The notes: a model not told the origin generated them from the sequence alone. DNA of 25,324 nt from DAOTYH01 sp034435015 (GCA_034435015.1 DAOTYH010000111.1:1-25324); one strand, 5' to 3'; numbered from the stretch's first letter, positions 1 through 7,934 are shown. Program-made: numbers and translations.

Positions 1-41
1 TTTGTTGCCGATCATCGAGCCGACAGCGCAGATCGAGATAT

Positions 42-1025
42 TTACTTTGCCAGCACCCGTGCCAGCTCCAGCAAGTGCATATCAAGCTGTTTCTTGTTGG
101 AAACTACTTCAGCCAGCGGAGTGGCAACGATCTCGCCCTTGATCTGGCCTACCAGTACGCCCTGTCTCCCCTGAGCAAGCTTTTCGGTAGCGGCGGCACC
201 AAGACGGGTGGCCAAAATGCGATCAAATGCTCCCGGATGACCGCCGCGCTGGACGTGCCCCAGCGTGGTCGTCCGCAGATCAAAGCCCAGCCGCTCACGA
301 TTCTCATGGAAATACTGGGCTAGTTTCTCAGCGTTGTATTCAGCCCCTTCGGCTACCACGACAAGGGCATGCGGCTTGCCGCGCTCGTAGGATTTGCGTA
401 ACTCCTCTGCCACTGTCTCTGGGTCAGTTTCTACTTCCGGGATGACAACCGCCTCAGCACCGCCTGCAATCCCTGCCATCAGGGCAAGATAGCCGCACTT
501 GCGCCCCATCGTCTCGACCAGAAAAGCCCGCTGATGCGATGAAGCTGTCACCTTCAGGCGGTCAATGGCTTCTAAGGCGATGTTCAGGGCGGTATCCACG
601 CCAATGGTGATGTCAGAGCCGTACAGATCGTTGTCAATCGTAGAAGCGACGCCAACCACCGGGAAGCCCATCTGGAAAAGCTCGTAGGCCCCTGACTGTG
701 AACCATTTCCACCGATCACAATCAGCGCGTTGATCTCGTTCTGATTCAGCACCCGCAGGGCCTTCATGCGCCCTTCCTCTGTCTTGAATTCGGGCGAACG
801 GGCACTGCCTAGGATAGTACCTCCCTGCTGGATAATACCGCCTACATCGCGTGCACCCAGCATCTTAAGGTCGCCGCTGATCAGGCCGGCATAACCATGC
901 CGGACGCCAAAGACTTCCCATCCTCTGTCTATGCCAGTACGCACGACGGCACGGATAGCGGCATTCATGCCGGGGGCATCCCCGCCGCTGGTTAATACGG
1001 CAATGCGCCTGATTTTCGTTTGCAT
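42..1025 (-). CDS. pfkA: ATP-type 6-phosphofructokinase
   Basis: This glycolytic enzyme phosphorylates fructose 6-phosphate to fructose 1,6-bisphosphate in the cytoplasm. The 327-residue product has the usual bacterial PfkA length. It shows the N-terminal nucleotide loop TSGGDAPGMNAA (residues 12-23), the catalytic TIDND motif (129-133, Asp131 as the likely base) and MGR (173-175) of the substrate site. The glycine at 108 in GGNGS is the position that favours ATP over pyrophosphate. The odd feature is Asn107, where Escherichia coli PfkA has the Mg-binding Asp103 (GGDGS). The start is supported by AAGGAG nine bases upstream of the ATG. The gene is divergent from the thioesterase gene and has its own TATAAT box. 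Family assignment is secure; the cofactor and activity are inferred. Confidence 0.95.
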   Translation of the reverse strand: MQTKIRRIAVLTSGGDAPGMNAAIRAVVRTGIDRGWEVFGVRHGYAGLISGDLKMLGARDVGGIIQQGGTILGSARSPEFKTEEGRMKALRVLNQNEINALIVIGGNGSQSGAYELFQMGFPVVGVASTIDNDLYGSDITIGVDTALNIALEAIDRLKVTASSHQRAFLVETMGRKCGYLALMAGIAGGAEAVVIPEVETDPETVAEELRKSYERGKPHALVVVAEGAEYNAEKLAQYFHENRERLGFDLRTTTLGHVQRGGHPGAFDRILATRLGAAATEKLAQGRQGVLVGQIKGEIVATPLAEVVSNKKQLDMHLLELARVLAK

Positions 1026-1060
1026 TTACTGACACTCCTTACTCTTCTTCTCCCGCTCAA

Positions 1061-1088
1061 ATTATACCGCTTTACCTCATCCCCCCAA
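1061..1088 (-). promoter_or_regulatory. Predicted promoter of pfkA
   Basis: On the minus strand a perfect -10 box TATAAT (1061-1066) lies 16 bases from a weak -35 TTGGGG (1083-1088). It is about 35 bases upstream of the pfkA start codon and fits a sigma-70-type promoter. No start-site data are available. Confidence 0.5.
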
Positions 1089-1106
1089 CCCTTCGCGCCT
1101 TCCTCT

Positions 1107-1135
1107 TTGACACCTTCGTCCCCCTGTGTTACTTT
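1107..1135 (+). promoter_or_regulatory. Predicted promoter of the thioesterase gene
   Basis: A consensus -35 TTGACA (1107-1112) is followed after 17 bases by TACTTT (1130-1135), a four-of-six match to the -10 consensus. It is correctly placed for the gene starting at 1179, and pfkA has a separate divergent promoter. Confidence 0.4.
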
Positions 1136-1178
1136 CCCATTCGTAACACTTCATCACCCTCAAAGGAGGCTTCTCACT

Positions 1179-1571
1179 ATGGATTCCATACGCCCCGGCC
1201 TAACAGGGGAACAAACTACCACCGTGACCCAAACACTAACTGCCAGACACTTGGGAAGCGGCGGAATTGATGTCTATGCCACACCCGCCATGATCGCCCT
1301 CATGGAGGGAGCGGCCATCACCGCCATTGATCATCTGCTACCTGAAGGGCAGGCCAGTGTCGGCATCGCCCTGAATGTACGCCATCTGGCCGCCACACCG
1401 CTAGGACACACGGTACGGGCACGTGCTGAGGTTACCAGCGTAGACGGGCGTCAGGTGACATTTACCGTCCAAGCGTGGGACGAAAAAGAGTTAATCGGCG
1501 AGGGGACACATACCCGCTTTGTGATTGACACAGAGCGTTTCCTCCAACGTTTGCAGGGCAAAGCCAAGTAG
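1179..1571 (+). CDS. FlK-like hotdog-fold acyl-CoA thioesterase
   Basis: This 130-residue protein is a single hotdog-fold domain of the fluoroacetyl-CoA thioesterase (FlK)-like family, which hydrolyses small acyl-CoA thioesters. The three FlK catalytic residues (Thr42, Glu50, His76) align by spacing to Thr35 in YATPAM, Glu43 in LMEGAA and His69 in NVRHLAATP; both intervals, 8 and 26 residues, are identical. The start at 1179 follows AAAGGAGG with a normal gap. The reading frame stays open upstream to 1020, but that part is low-complexity and has no ribosome site. The natural substrate cannot be read from the sequence; most homologues are uncharacterised housekeeping enzymes, so fluoroacetate resistance should not be assumed. 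Confidence 0.88.
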   Translation: MDSIRPGLTGEQTTTVTQTLTARHLGSGGIDVYATPAMIALMEGAAITAIDHLLPEGQASVGIALNVRHLAATPLGHTVRARAEVTSVDGRQVTFTVQAWDEKELIGEGTHTRFVIDTERFLQRLQGKAK

Positions 1572-1584
1572 CCTGCTTTCACAA

Positions 1585-1603
1585 TTGTGCATACTTAGCA
1601 CAA
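1585..1603. promoter_or_regulatory. Inverted repeat upstream of the hdr operon
   Basis: TTGTGC and GCACAA form a perfect inverted repeat around a 7-base centre. It lies about 26 bases upstream of the Rex-like operator and shares its TTGTG/CACAA half-sites. The half-sites are one base further apart than in a standard Rex site. It could be a second, weaker operator for the same regulator. Confidence 0.35.
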
Positions 1604-1628
1604 ATGCGGCCTTCGATCACCCTGCCAG

Positions 1629-1646
1629 TTGTACAATTTTTCACAA
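1629..1646. promoter_or_regulatory. Candidate Rex (NADH/NAD+ sensor) operator
   Basis: The 18-base sequence TTGTACAATTTTTCACAA matches 12 of the 14 defined positions of the Rex consensus TTGTGAA-N4-TTCACAA. It sits just upstream of the -10 box of the predicted hdr promoter, so a bound repressor would block RNA polymerase. Rex is known to regulate fermentation and flx-hdr operons in anaerobic bacteria, which fits the encoded NADH-linked complex. No rex gene is present in the window. Confidence 0.5.
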
Positions 1647-1650
1647 GTTG

Positions 1651-1659
1651 TGCTAAAAT
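1651..1659 (+). promoter_or_regulatory. Predicted extended -10 promoter of the hdr-flx operon
   Basis: TGC-TAAAAT is an extended -10 element (TGn plus a five-of-six TATAAT match). No good -35 exists at 17 bases; TTGTAC at 1629 is 19 bases away. The predicted start site is near 1666, giving a leader of roughly 345 bases before hdrA. The short inverted repeat CACAA-G-TTGTG at 1642-1652 overlaps it. Confidence 0.45.
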
Positions 1660-1666
1660 ATTCTCA

Positions 1667-1759
1667 ATGGAGAGGTTGACAGACAGAAACACCCCCCTAC
1701 GCCTTCTCCTCACACTCCTAAACCTCCGGCTGATCAACCTGCTACCGGTGCCGTACTAG
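1667..1759 (+). CDS. Possible leucine-rich leader peptide
   Basis: A 30-codon open frame begins with ATG at the predicted transcription start of the hdr promoter, so it would be translated without a leader. Eleven of its 30 residues are leucine, clustered in the second half. Its TAG stop lies inside a hairpin-forming segment (1744-1768). The shape resembles an attenuation leader peptide, but leucine has no obvious link to this operon. There is no ribosome site, and C-rich sequence readily yields leucine codons, so chance is a real alternative. Confidence 0.2.
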   Translation: MERLTDRNTPLRLLLTLLNLRLINLLPVPY

Positions 1760-1957
1760 CACGCCGGTTCCATTGCGCAAGCTCGCCCGCATCAACGCAT
1801 AGTTCTGCCTCACGCAGTTCGAAACTCGCAGACCAGTTGCGACAATGCGGCAGTGGAAAGACGTGGCAGACATGATCAAAGTTGGCTCGGCATCTGCACC
1901 CATCCCTAGCCGTGTGACGGCCTCATCATAGGCCGTTGCGTTCAGGGGGGTGTTTTT
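1685..1957 (+). ncRNA. Potential structured 5' leader RNA of the hdr operon
   Basis: This part of the 440-base gap between the thioesterase gene and hdrA has no convincing protein gene. AAACACCCCCCT (1687-1698) is perfectly complementary to AGGGGGGTGTTT (1944-1955). In RNA the helix can extend to 14 pairs (1685-1698 with 1944-1957, one G-U) and would close a domain of about 245 bases. Inside are a perfect stem ACGGCCT/AGGCCGT (1917-1923, 1930-1936, extendable with wobble pairs) and an imperfect stem at 1744-1768. I cannot match it to a known riboswitch class. The 12-base inverted repeat could instead mark the ends of a small mobile element, but no target-site duplication is visible. Confidence 0.3.
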
Positions 1958-2011
1958 CGTTTCATCTCTACTGGCTGGGCAGTATTTGCAGATATTAAGG
2001 AGCGCACCCGG

Positions 2012-4054
2012 ATGAGAGCTGCCGACAGGGACAATGGGAACAGCCGCGAAAAGGCGGCATCTCCCAAACAAGACCTACGGATCGGGGTATATGTTTGCCA
2101 CTGTGGCACAAACATCGCCGGCTCAGTAGATGTAGCCGCCGTCGCGGACTACGCCAGCCGTCTGGACAACGTGGTTGTGTCACGCCATTACACCTACATG
2201 TGCTCCGAGCCGGGGCAGGCATTGATCAAACAGGACATTGAAGAGCACAGCCTGAACCGCATCGTCGTTGCCTCTTGTTCACCTCTAATGCATGAAGCCA
2301 CCTTCAGGGCCGCCTGCGCTGAGGCTGGGTTAAACCCGTTCCTGTTCCAGATGACCAATATCCGCGAACATGTTTCATGGGTCACTGATGATCCGGTACA
2401 GGCCACCGCGAAGGCCAGCGACCTGGTGGCCGCGGCAGTCCGACGTGTGGGACTGCATGACACACTTGAGATGCGCCGCACGACGATCAAACAGGCCGCG
2501 CTGGTAGTAGGAGGGGGAATTGCCGGCATCGAGGCGGCATTGCGTTTAGCAGATGCAGGCAAGAAGGTCTATCTGGTTGAGCGGGAACCGGGCATCGGCG
2601 GGCATATGGCCCAGCTCTACAAAACCTTCCCAACACTCGACTGCGCGGCTTGAATCCTCACACCCAAAATGGTGTCCGTTGGACGCCACGAAAACATCAC
2701 CCTCCTGACCTATAGCGAAGTTGAGTCTGTCTCCGGTTTTGTGGGCAATTTCAATGTTCGGGTCCATAAGAAAGCACGCTACGTCAATGAGGACCTGTGC
2801 ACCGGTTGCGGGACATGCGTTGAGAAGTGCCCGTGGAAGAAGATTCCATCGGAGTTTGAGCTGGGGCTTGGCACTCGACCAGCGATCTACTTCCATTTCT
2901 CACAGACCGTCCCGCGCGTGCCCGTCATTGACACACAAAATTGTGCCTACTTTCAGAAGGGTAAATGCCGGGCGTGTGAAAAGTTCTGTCCGCGCAACGC
3001 TATTGACTTTGAGCAACAGGATGAGCTGATTGACCTAGAGGTCGGCACGATCATTCTGGCAACCGGTTTCAAGGATTTTGATCCGACACTCTCTCCGCAG
3101 TATGGCTATGGCAGGCTGGACAATGTGTTGACCGGCCTTGAATTTGAGCGGCTGGTCAATTCCAGCGGGCCGACACTCGGCGAGGTGCGCCTCAAGGACG
3201 GACGAAAGCCGGAGCGCATCGCCATCCTGCACTGTGTAGGGAGCCGCGGCGATCACCATGAGCACTGCTCAAGGGTGTGTTGTATGTACTCCCTCAAGCT
3301 GGCTCATCTGGCCCGCGATCTAGTCGGCGCTGAGGTATTTGAGTTCTACCGGGATATGCGCACGTTCGGCAAAGATTATGAGGCGTTCTACGAACGGATA
3401 CAACACGAAGGAGTACAGTTTATCCGTTTCGATGAGCACATTGAGGTTAGCCAAGCAGGTGAACATCTCAAAGTGAGTTCTATAGACCTGTTCACCGGCC
3501 AGCCCCACGAGGTGCTGGTAGATATGGTCATCCTCAGCACAGGCCTTGAGCCGCAGGCTGATCAACGTGAAATCGCCCACATCTTCGGCATCAGCCTCAG
3601 CCCGGACGGCTTCTTCCTTGAGAAGCACCCCAAGCTGGCACCAGTCGAGACAGCCACCGATGGTGTGTTCATAGCCGGAGCCTGCCAAGGGCCAAAAGAC
3701 ATCCCAGACACAGTGGCTCAGGGCAGTGCCGCCGCGGCGGCGGCACTTTCGCTGATGGATGCCGGCTCGGTATCACTGGAGCCGTTCACAGCCTACATTG
3801 ACCCTCAGCGGTGCAGTGGATGCCGAGTTTGTGTCAATCTGTGCCCATACGGGGCAATCAAGGTAATCACCACTGAAGAGGGGCGCACTGTCTCAGAGGT
3901 CAACGAGGTTCTGTGTAAAGGGTGTGGCACCTGCGTTGGGGCCTGCCCCTCAGGGGTTGCCACACAGCGTGGATTTACCTCAGATCAGGTGATGGCAGAG
4001 ATCGAAGGAGCGTTGTTGCAACTCAAGCAACTTCATCAGGAGACACTGCTATGA
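2012..4054 (+). CDS. hdrA: Selenoprotein HdrA (copy 1), heterodisulfide-reductase-type flavin/Fe-S subunit, with TGA-encoded Sec214
   Basis: HdrA is the FAD and multi-[4Fe-4S] subunit that splits electron pairs in Hdr complexes. The 680-residue product is read through TGA at 2651-2653. The frame before it ends in TFPTLDCAA and continues after it with ILTPKMVSVG; HdrA proteins have this as one motif with Cys at the TGA. Seen in order: an N-terminal domain (GVYVCHCGTN, residues 24-33), a thioredoxin-reductase-like FAD fold (VVGGGIAGIEAAL, near 178), Sec214, an inserted ferredoxin module (Cys263, 266, 269, 273 and Cys311, 319, 322, 326), the second FAD part with HCVGSR and a CC pair, and a C-terminal two-cluster ferredoxin (about 595-680). 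AAGGAG lies nine bases before the ATG. The stop overlaps the next hdrA start (ATGA). Without recoding it would fall into 213- and 461-residue pieces. Confidence 0.9.
2651..2688 (+). promoter_or_regulatory. TGA selenocysteine codon and bacterial SECIS-like hairpin in hdrA copy 1
   Basis: After the TGA (2651-2653) come 24 bases and then the loop GTT (2678-2680), held by the stem TGGTGTCC/GGACGCCA (2670-2677 with 2681-2688; eight pairs, one G-U). This fits the published bacterial SECIS pattern: a small apical loop with G among its first two bases, about 16-37 bases after the UGA. Bases 2636-2689 are identical to 4627-4680 in hdrA copy 2. Confidence 0.8.
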
Positions 4055-7000
4055 ATTTGTCGAAGCCAAGAACCGGTGTCTATGTCTGTCGGTGTGGCAC
4101 CAACATTGCCGCCACAGTAGACGTGGAAGCGGTGGCCGAATATGCCAAAGGGCTGGACGGGGTAGTGGTGGCCCGTGAGTACACCTACATGTGCTCCGAT
4201 CCGGGGCAGGACCTCATCAAGCGAGACATTCAGGAACACGGCCTGAACCGCGTCGTGGTTGCCTCATGTTCTCCGCTGATGCACGAACCGACTTTCCGGC
4301 GGGCCTGCTCAGAGGCCGGGCTGAATCCGTTCTACCTGCAAATGGCCAACATCCGTGAGCAATGCTCATGGGTCATTGATGACCGGCAGGCGGCTACTGC
4401 CAAGGCCAAAGGGATGGTCACAGCGGCAGTCCAGCGTGTACGCCACCATGACCCACTGGATGTACGTGAAGTGGCCATGTCACCCTCCGTGCTGGTAGTA
4501 GGCGGCGGAATCGCTGGTATTGAGGCGGCACTCCGACTAGCTGATGCAGGGAAGAAGGTGTATCTGGTCGAGCGGGAGTCAAGTATCGGCGGGCATATGG
4601 CCCAGCTTTACAAGACCTTCCCTACGCTCGACTGCGCGGCTTGAATCCTCACACCCAAAATGGTGTCCGTTGGACGCCACAAGAACATCGAACTGCTGGC
4701 ATACAGTGAAGTAGAGGCTGTCTCAGGCTACGTGGGCAACTTCAACGTTCAGGTGCGCCGCAAGCCCCGTTACATTGACGAGACGAAATGCACGGGGTGC
4801 GGCCTATGCGCTGAAGCGTGCCCGGTCGAGATCAGCAACCCATTCGATATGGGGCTGAGCAAAAGGAAAGCCGCCTACCGGTTCTCGGCTCAGGCTGTGC
4901 CCAACGCCTTCACCATTGAGAAACGCGGCATTGCTCCCTGCCGTGATGCCTGCCCGACCGGTCAGCGGGCCATGGGCTACATCGCCTTGATCCGGCGGAA
5001 GCGGTATGCAGATGCTTACTGGGCCATCCGGCGCGAGCATCCTTTCCCCTCAGTATGCGGGCGGGTATGCAACCATCGTTGCGAGGACGCCTGCAGCCGA
5101 GGGCAGTACGATCAGCCGGTCAACATCATGGGCCTCAAGCGGTTCATCGCCGACTGGGCTTACGAGCACCGAGATGAACTGTCCACCATGCGTGACAAAT
5201 CCCGGATCGGGACGCCATTTCAGCATACCCCCACACCGACCAACAAGAAAGTCGCCATCATCGGCGCTGGGCCTGCCGGCCTGACCGCCGGGCTTGATCT
5301 GGTACGATTGGGGCACGATGTCACCGTCTTTGACAGTCTGCCGGTTGCCGGCGGCATGATGCGGGTAGGCATTCCGCCCCATCGCCTCCCATGGGAACTG
5401 CTCGACTGGGAAATTCAACAAATCGTTGATGAGGGCGTCAAACTGCGCCTTAACACCCGCATTGACGATATTCCTGCGCTCCTGAATAGCCAAGGCTACC
5501 ACGCTGTGATCATCGCCACGGGGGCCCATCAGGCCAAAAAGCTACCGATCAGAAACTCAAACCACCACGATAACTGGTTGAGCCTCGACCTGCTACGCCG
5601 GGTAGCCTTAGGTGAGCCAATTGATCTGAGCGGCCGCAAAGTGGCGGTACTAGGAGGGGGCAACGTTGCGCTGGATGTAGCCCGCACTGCAATCCGATTG
5701 GGCTGGCCTGAAGTGCGCATGATCTGTCTGGAACCGCGCGGTGAGATGCCTAGCTTCCAGTGGGAGATTCAGGTAGCTGAGGAAGAAGGGATCGAGATTT
5801 ACCCAGGCCGCAGTTTCAAAGAGATCGTTGTTGTAGATGACCGCATCGTAGGTGTACGCTGTTCCGAGGTGATATTCCACGGCTTCAAGCGGGGTAAGCC
5901 GGACATAGAAGAGATCACTGGTACTGAGCACATCATCCCCGCCGACCTGGTGATATGGGCTATCGGGCAGGGGCCTGATTTCTCACTCCTGCCGCCGGAC
6001 GGCAGTATCAACACTCGTTTCCCGGTTGGCATTCAGTCTGACAGCGAGATGATGACCACCATGCCAGGGGTATTCTGCGCAGGGGATGTGCGTCGAGGTG
6101 TTACCTTCTTTGTCGTGGATGCCATTGCTGAGGGTCATCATGTTGCCCGTAGCGTAGATCGTTACCTGCAAGGCATTCAGGGCGCCCCCGAAGAAAGGAA
6201 GCCGCCGGTAGCCCATCTGGAGAGACGGGAGATAGAGGAGAAGATAGCCTCTGGTCAAGCATCCCAGCAGGCGCGTATACCGATCTCCAGCATCCCTGTT
6301 GAAGAGCGTCGAAACAACTTCCGCGAAGTGGACATGACGCTGACTGAGGAGGAAGCGCTGGCAGAGGCAGAGCGCTGTCTCCAGTGCGGCATCTGCTCAG
6401 AGTGCCTGGAATGTGTGGCCGCCTGCGAACGGGGGGCCATTGATCACAACATGCAGGAGGAGAAGATCAACCTCAAGGTTGGGGCGATCATTCTGGCGAC
6501 GGGCTTCAAGGATTTTGATCCCCGTCTGGCACCTGAGCTGGGTTACGGCAGACTGCCCAATGTGATCACGGCGATGGAGTTCGAACGGCTGATCAACTCC
6601 AGCGGCCCGACCGGCGGGAAGGTACTGCTGGCGAACGGCCAGCCGCCGAAAAGCGTCGCTATCCTGCATTGCGTCGGCAGCCGTGATGATCGGTACCATG
6701 AGTATTGCTCACGAGCCTGCTGTATGTACTCGCTCAAGTTAGCGCAGTTGGTGCACGAATACGTAGAAGCAGAGGTATACGAGATTTACCGCGACATGCG
6801 TACCTTTGGCAAGGACTACGAGGAGTTCTATAACCGCACCAAACAGCAGGGGGTACATTTCTATCACGGCAGGGTAACCGGCATCGAGCAGGAAGACGGT
6901 CGTCTAGTTGTCCGTTGGAGCGAGAACTACCACAACCAGCCTGATCAGGTCGCAGTGGATATGGTGATCCTGTCCACCGGCTTCGAACCACAGCCCGACG

Positions 7001-7443
7001 CGGCCCAGATCGCCAGCCTGTTTGGGGTCAGCCGCAGCCGCGACGGCTTCTTCCTAGAGAAACATCCCAAGCTGGCGCCGGTCGAGACAGCTACCACAGG
7101 CATCTATCTGGCGGGCGCCTGTCAGAGTCCCAAAGACATCCCTGACAGCGTGGTGCAGGCCGGAGGCGCCGCCGCCGCCGCCCTATCCCTGATCGATCAG
7201 GGCATCATTGCACTGGACCCCTCCGTTGCCGAAGCGAATCGCGCCCTCTGTGCAGGCTGTGGTCAGTGCATTGCTTCCTGCCCTTATGGGGCAATCTCGC
7301 TCGAAAATGGGGTGGCTGTGGTCAACGCCTACCAGTGTAAGGGTTGCGGGACATGTGCAGGGGCTTGCCCCAACAAAGCTATATCCCTCATCCACTACAC
7401 CGACCGGCAGATCATTGCCGAGCTGGCCGGCGCACTAGCCTGA
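4051..7443 (+). CDS. hdrA: Selenoprotein HdrA (copy 2) with inserted GltD/NfnB-like NAD(P)H:flavin module, Sec198
   Basis: This is a second HdrA, 1130 residues when TGA at 4642-4644 is read as selenocysteine. It has the same N-terminal and FAD regions as copy 1, and the motif DCAA-Sec-ILTPKMVSVG is identical. After the first ferredoxin motif (CTGCGLCAEACP, from Cys247) an extra block of about 440 residues follows. It contains CRDACPTGQ and CGRVCNHRCEDAC Fe-S motifs, a first dinucleotide fold GAGPAG (405-410) and a second GGGNVA (535-540), as in the glutamate synthase small subunit and NfnB. The HdrA fold then resumes (AIILATGFKDFDP) and ends in a two-cluster ferredoxin. The loop after the second fold reads LEPRGEMPS and lacks the paired arginines usual for NADPH, so NADH use is possible. 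Start: CAGGAGA before ATG, overlapping the copy 1 stop by 4 bases. Confidence 0.9.
4642..4679 (+). promoter_or_regulatory. TGA selenocysteine codon and bacterial SECIS-like hairpin in hdrA copy 2
   Basis: The element equals that of copy 1: TGA at 4642-4644, 24 bases, loop GTT (4669-4671), stem TGGTGTCC/GGACGCCA (4661-4668 with 4672-4679). The 54-base block 4627-4680 shows no synonymous change relative to copy 1, while codons on both sides differ. This suggests selection on the RNA or gene conversion. Confidence 0.8.
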
Positions 7444-7457
7444 GGGGAGGAAACAGC

Positions 7458-7934
7458 ATGTACGAACCGAAAATCATCGCCTTCCTGTGTACATGGTGCA
7501 GTTATACCGGCGCCGACTTAGCAGGAACTTCACGGCTTAAGACCCCTTGGAACGTACGGGCAGTACGTGTCCCCTGCTCAGGACGTGTCTCACCGGAGCT
7601 GGTTATGCGTGCCTTTGATCAGGGCGCCGATGGTGTACTGGTACTGGGTTGCCATATCGGCGAATGCCACTACGACAGCGGCAATCACCGCACAGCCAAG
7701 CGCATACCCGTACTTCACAGCCTGATGACATTTGCCGGCCTTGAGCCGGAGCGTTTGCGGCTGGACTGGGTATCTGCTTCTGAAGGGGACCGGTTTGCCC
7801 GAATCGTCAACGAATTCACCGAGGCTGTACGCGCGCTGGGGCCGTCTCAGTGGCGGCACGTCAACAGCCTGCCCTCGGTTGAGTTGCCCAATACGGCCCC
7901 ACAAGAAGTGAAAGAAGCGGGAGTAGGAGGCTGA
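7458..7934 (+). CDS. flxD: MvhD/FlxD-like [2Fe-2S] electron-transfer subunit
   Basis: The 158-residue protein belongs to the MvhD family, the small iron-sulfur subunit that hands electrons from a hydrogenase or an NADH module to HdrA. Conserved cysteines are visible at 11 and 14 (FLCTWCSYTGAD), 40 (VPCSGRV), and 65 and 70 (GCHIGECHY), matching the family pattern. The start codon follows GGGGAGG seven bases upstream and lies 14 bases after the hdrA copy 2 stop. Some methanogen homologues carry selenocysteine, but here all family cysteines are ordinary Cys codons. Its position between hdrA and the flx genes indicates that it is the bridge between them. Confidence 0.9.
   Translation: MYEPKIIAFLCTWCSYTGADLAGTSRLKTPWNVRAVRVPCSGRVSPELVMRAFDQGADGVLVLGCHIGECHYDSGNHRTAKRIPVLHSLMTFAGLEPERLRLDWVSASEGDRFARIVNEFTEAVRALGPSQWRHVNSLPSVELPNTAPQEVKEAGVGG

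Noticed and set aside
1179..1571. Fluoroacetate-resistance gene
   Set aside because: The catalytic triad matches FlK, but this family is broad and there is no organofluorine context.
1815..1845. tRNA-like T-arm (GTTCGAAACTC) in the leader, considered as a possible tRNA-Sec
   Set aside because: The flanking bases do not form a five-pair T-stem and no acceptor or anticodon arm is found.
1820..1900. Cobalamin or other known riboswitch in the hdr leader
   Set aside because: A CCACTGCC-like string occurs only on the opposite strand and no further consensus boxes were found.
1687..1955. Insertion element ends (12-base inverted repeat)
   Set aside because: No target-site duplication and no transposase frame were seen, so it is kept only as an alternative to an RNA helix.
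1742..2071. Minus-strand 109-codon open frame in the hdr leader
   Set aside because: It overlaps the start of hdrA, shows no recognisable domain, and lies in sequence better explained as leader RNA. A mobile-element remnant cannot be fully excluded.
2012..4644. Reading the hdrA genes as four separate ORFs or pseudogenes broken by nonsense mutations
   Set aside because: Both TGAs fall at the same motif codon in two paralogues, the frame continues without shift, and each has the same downstream hairpin. Decay would not hit the same codon twice while leaving everything else intact.
2651..7443. Genome-wide reassignment of TGA (for example to Trp or Gly)
   Set aside because: TGA is the natural stop of hdrA copies 1 and 2, flxD, both dicluster genes and the 426-residue gene in the same operon, with starts overlapping or adjacent.
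7458..7934. Selenocysteine in the MvhD/FlxD-like protein, as in some methanogens
   Set aside because: All expected cysteine positions are Cys codons and no in-frame TGA occurs before the normal stop.
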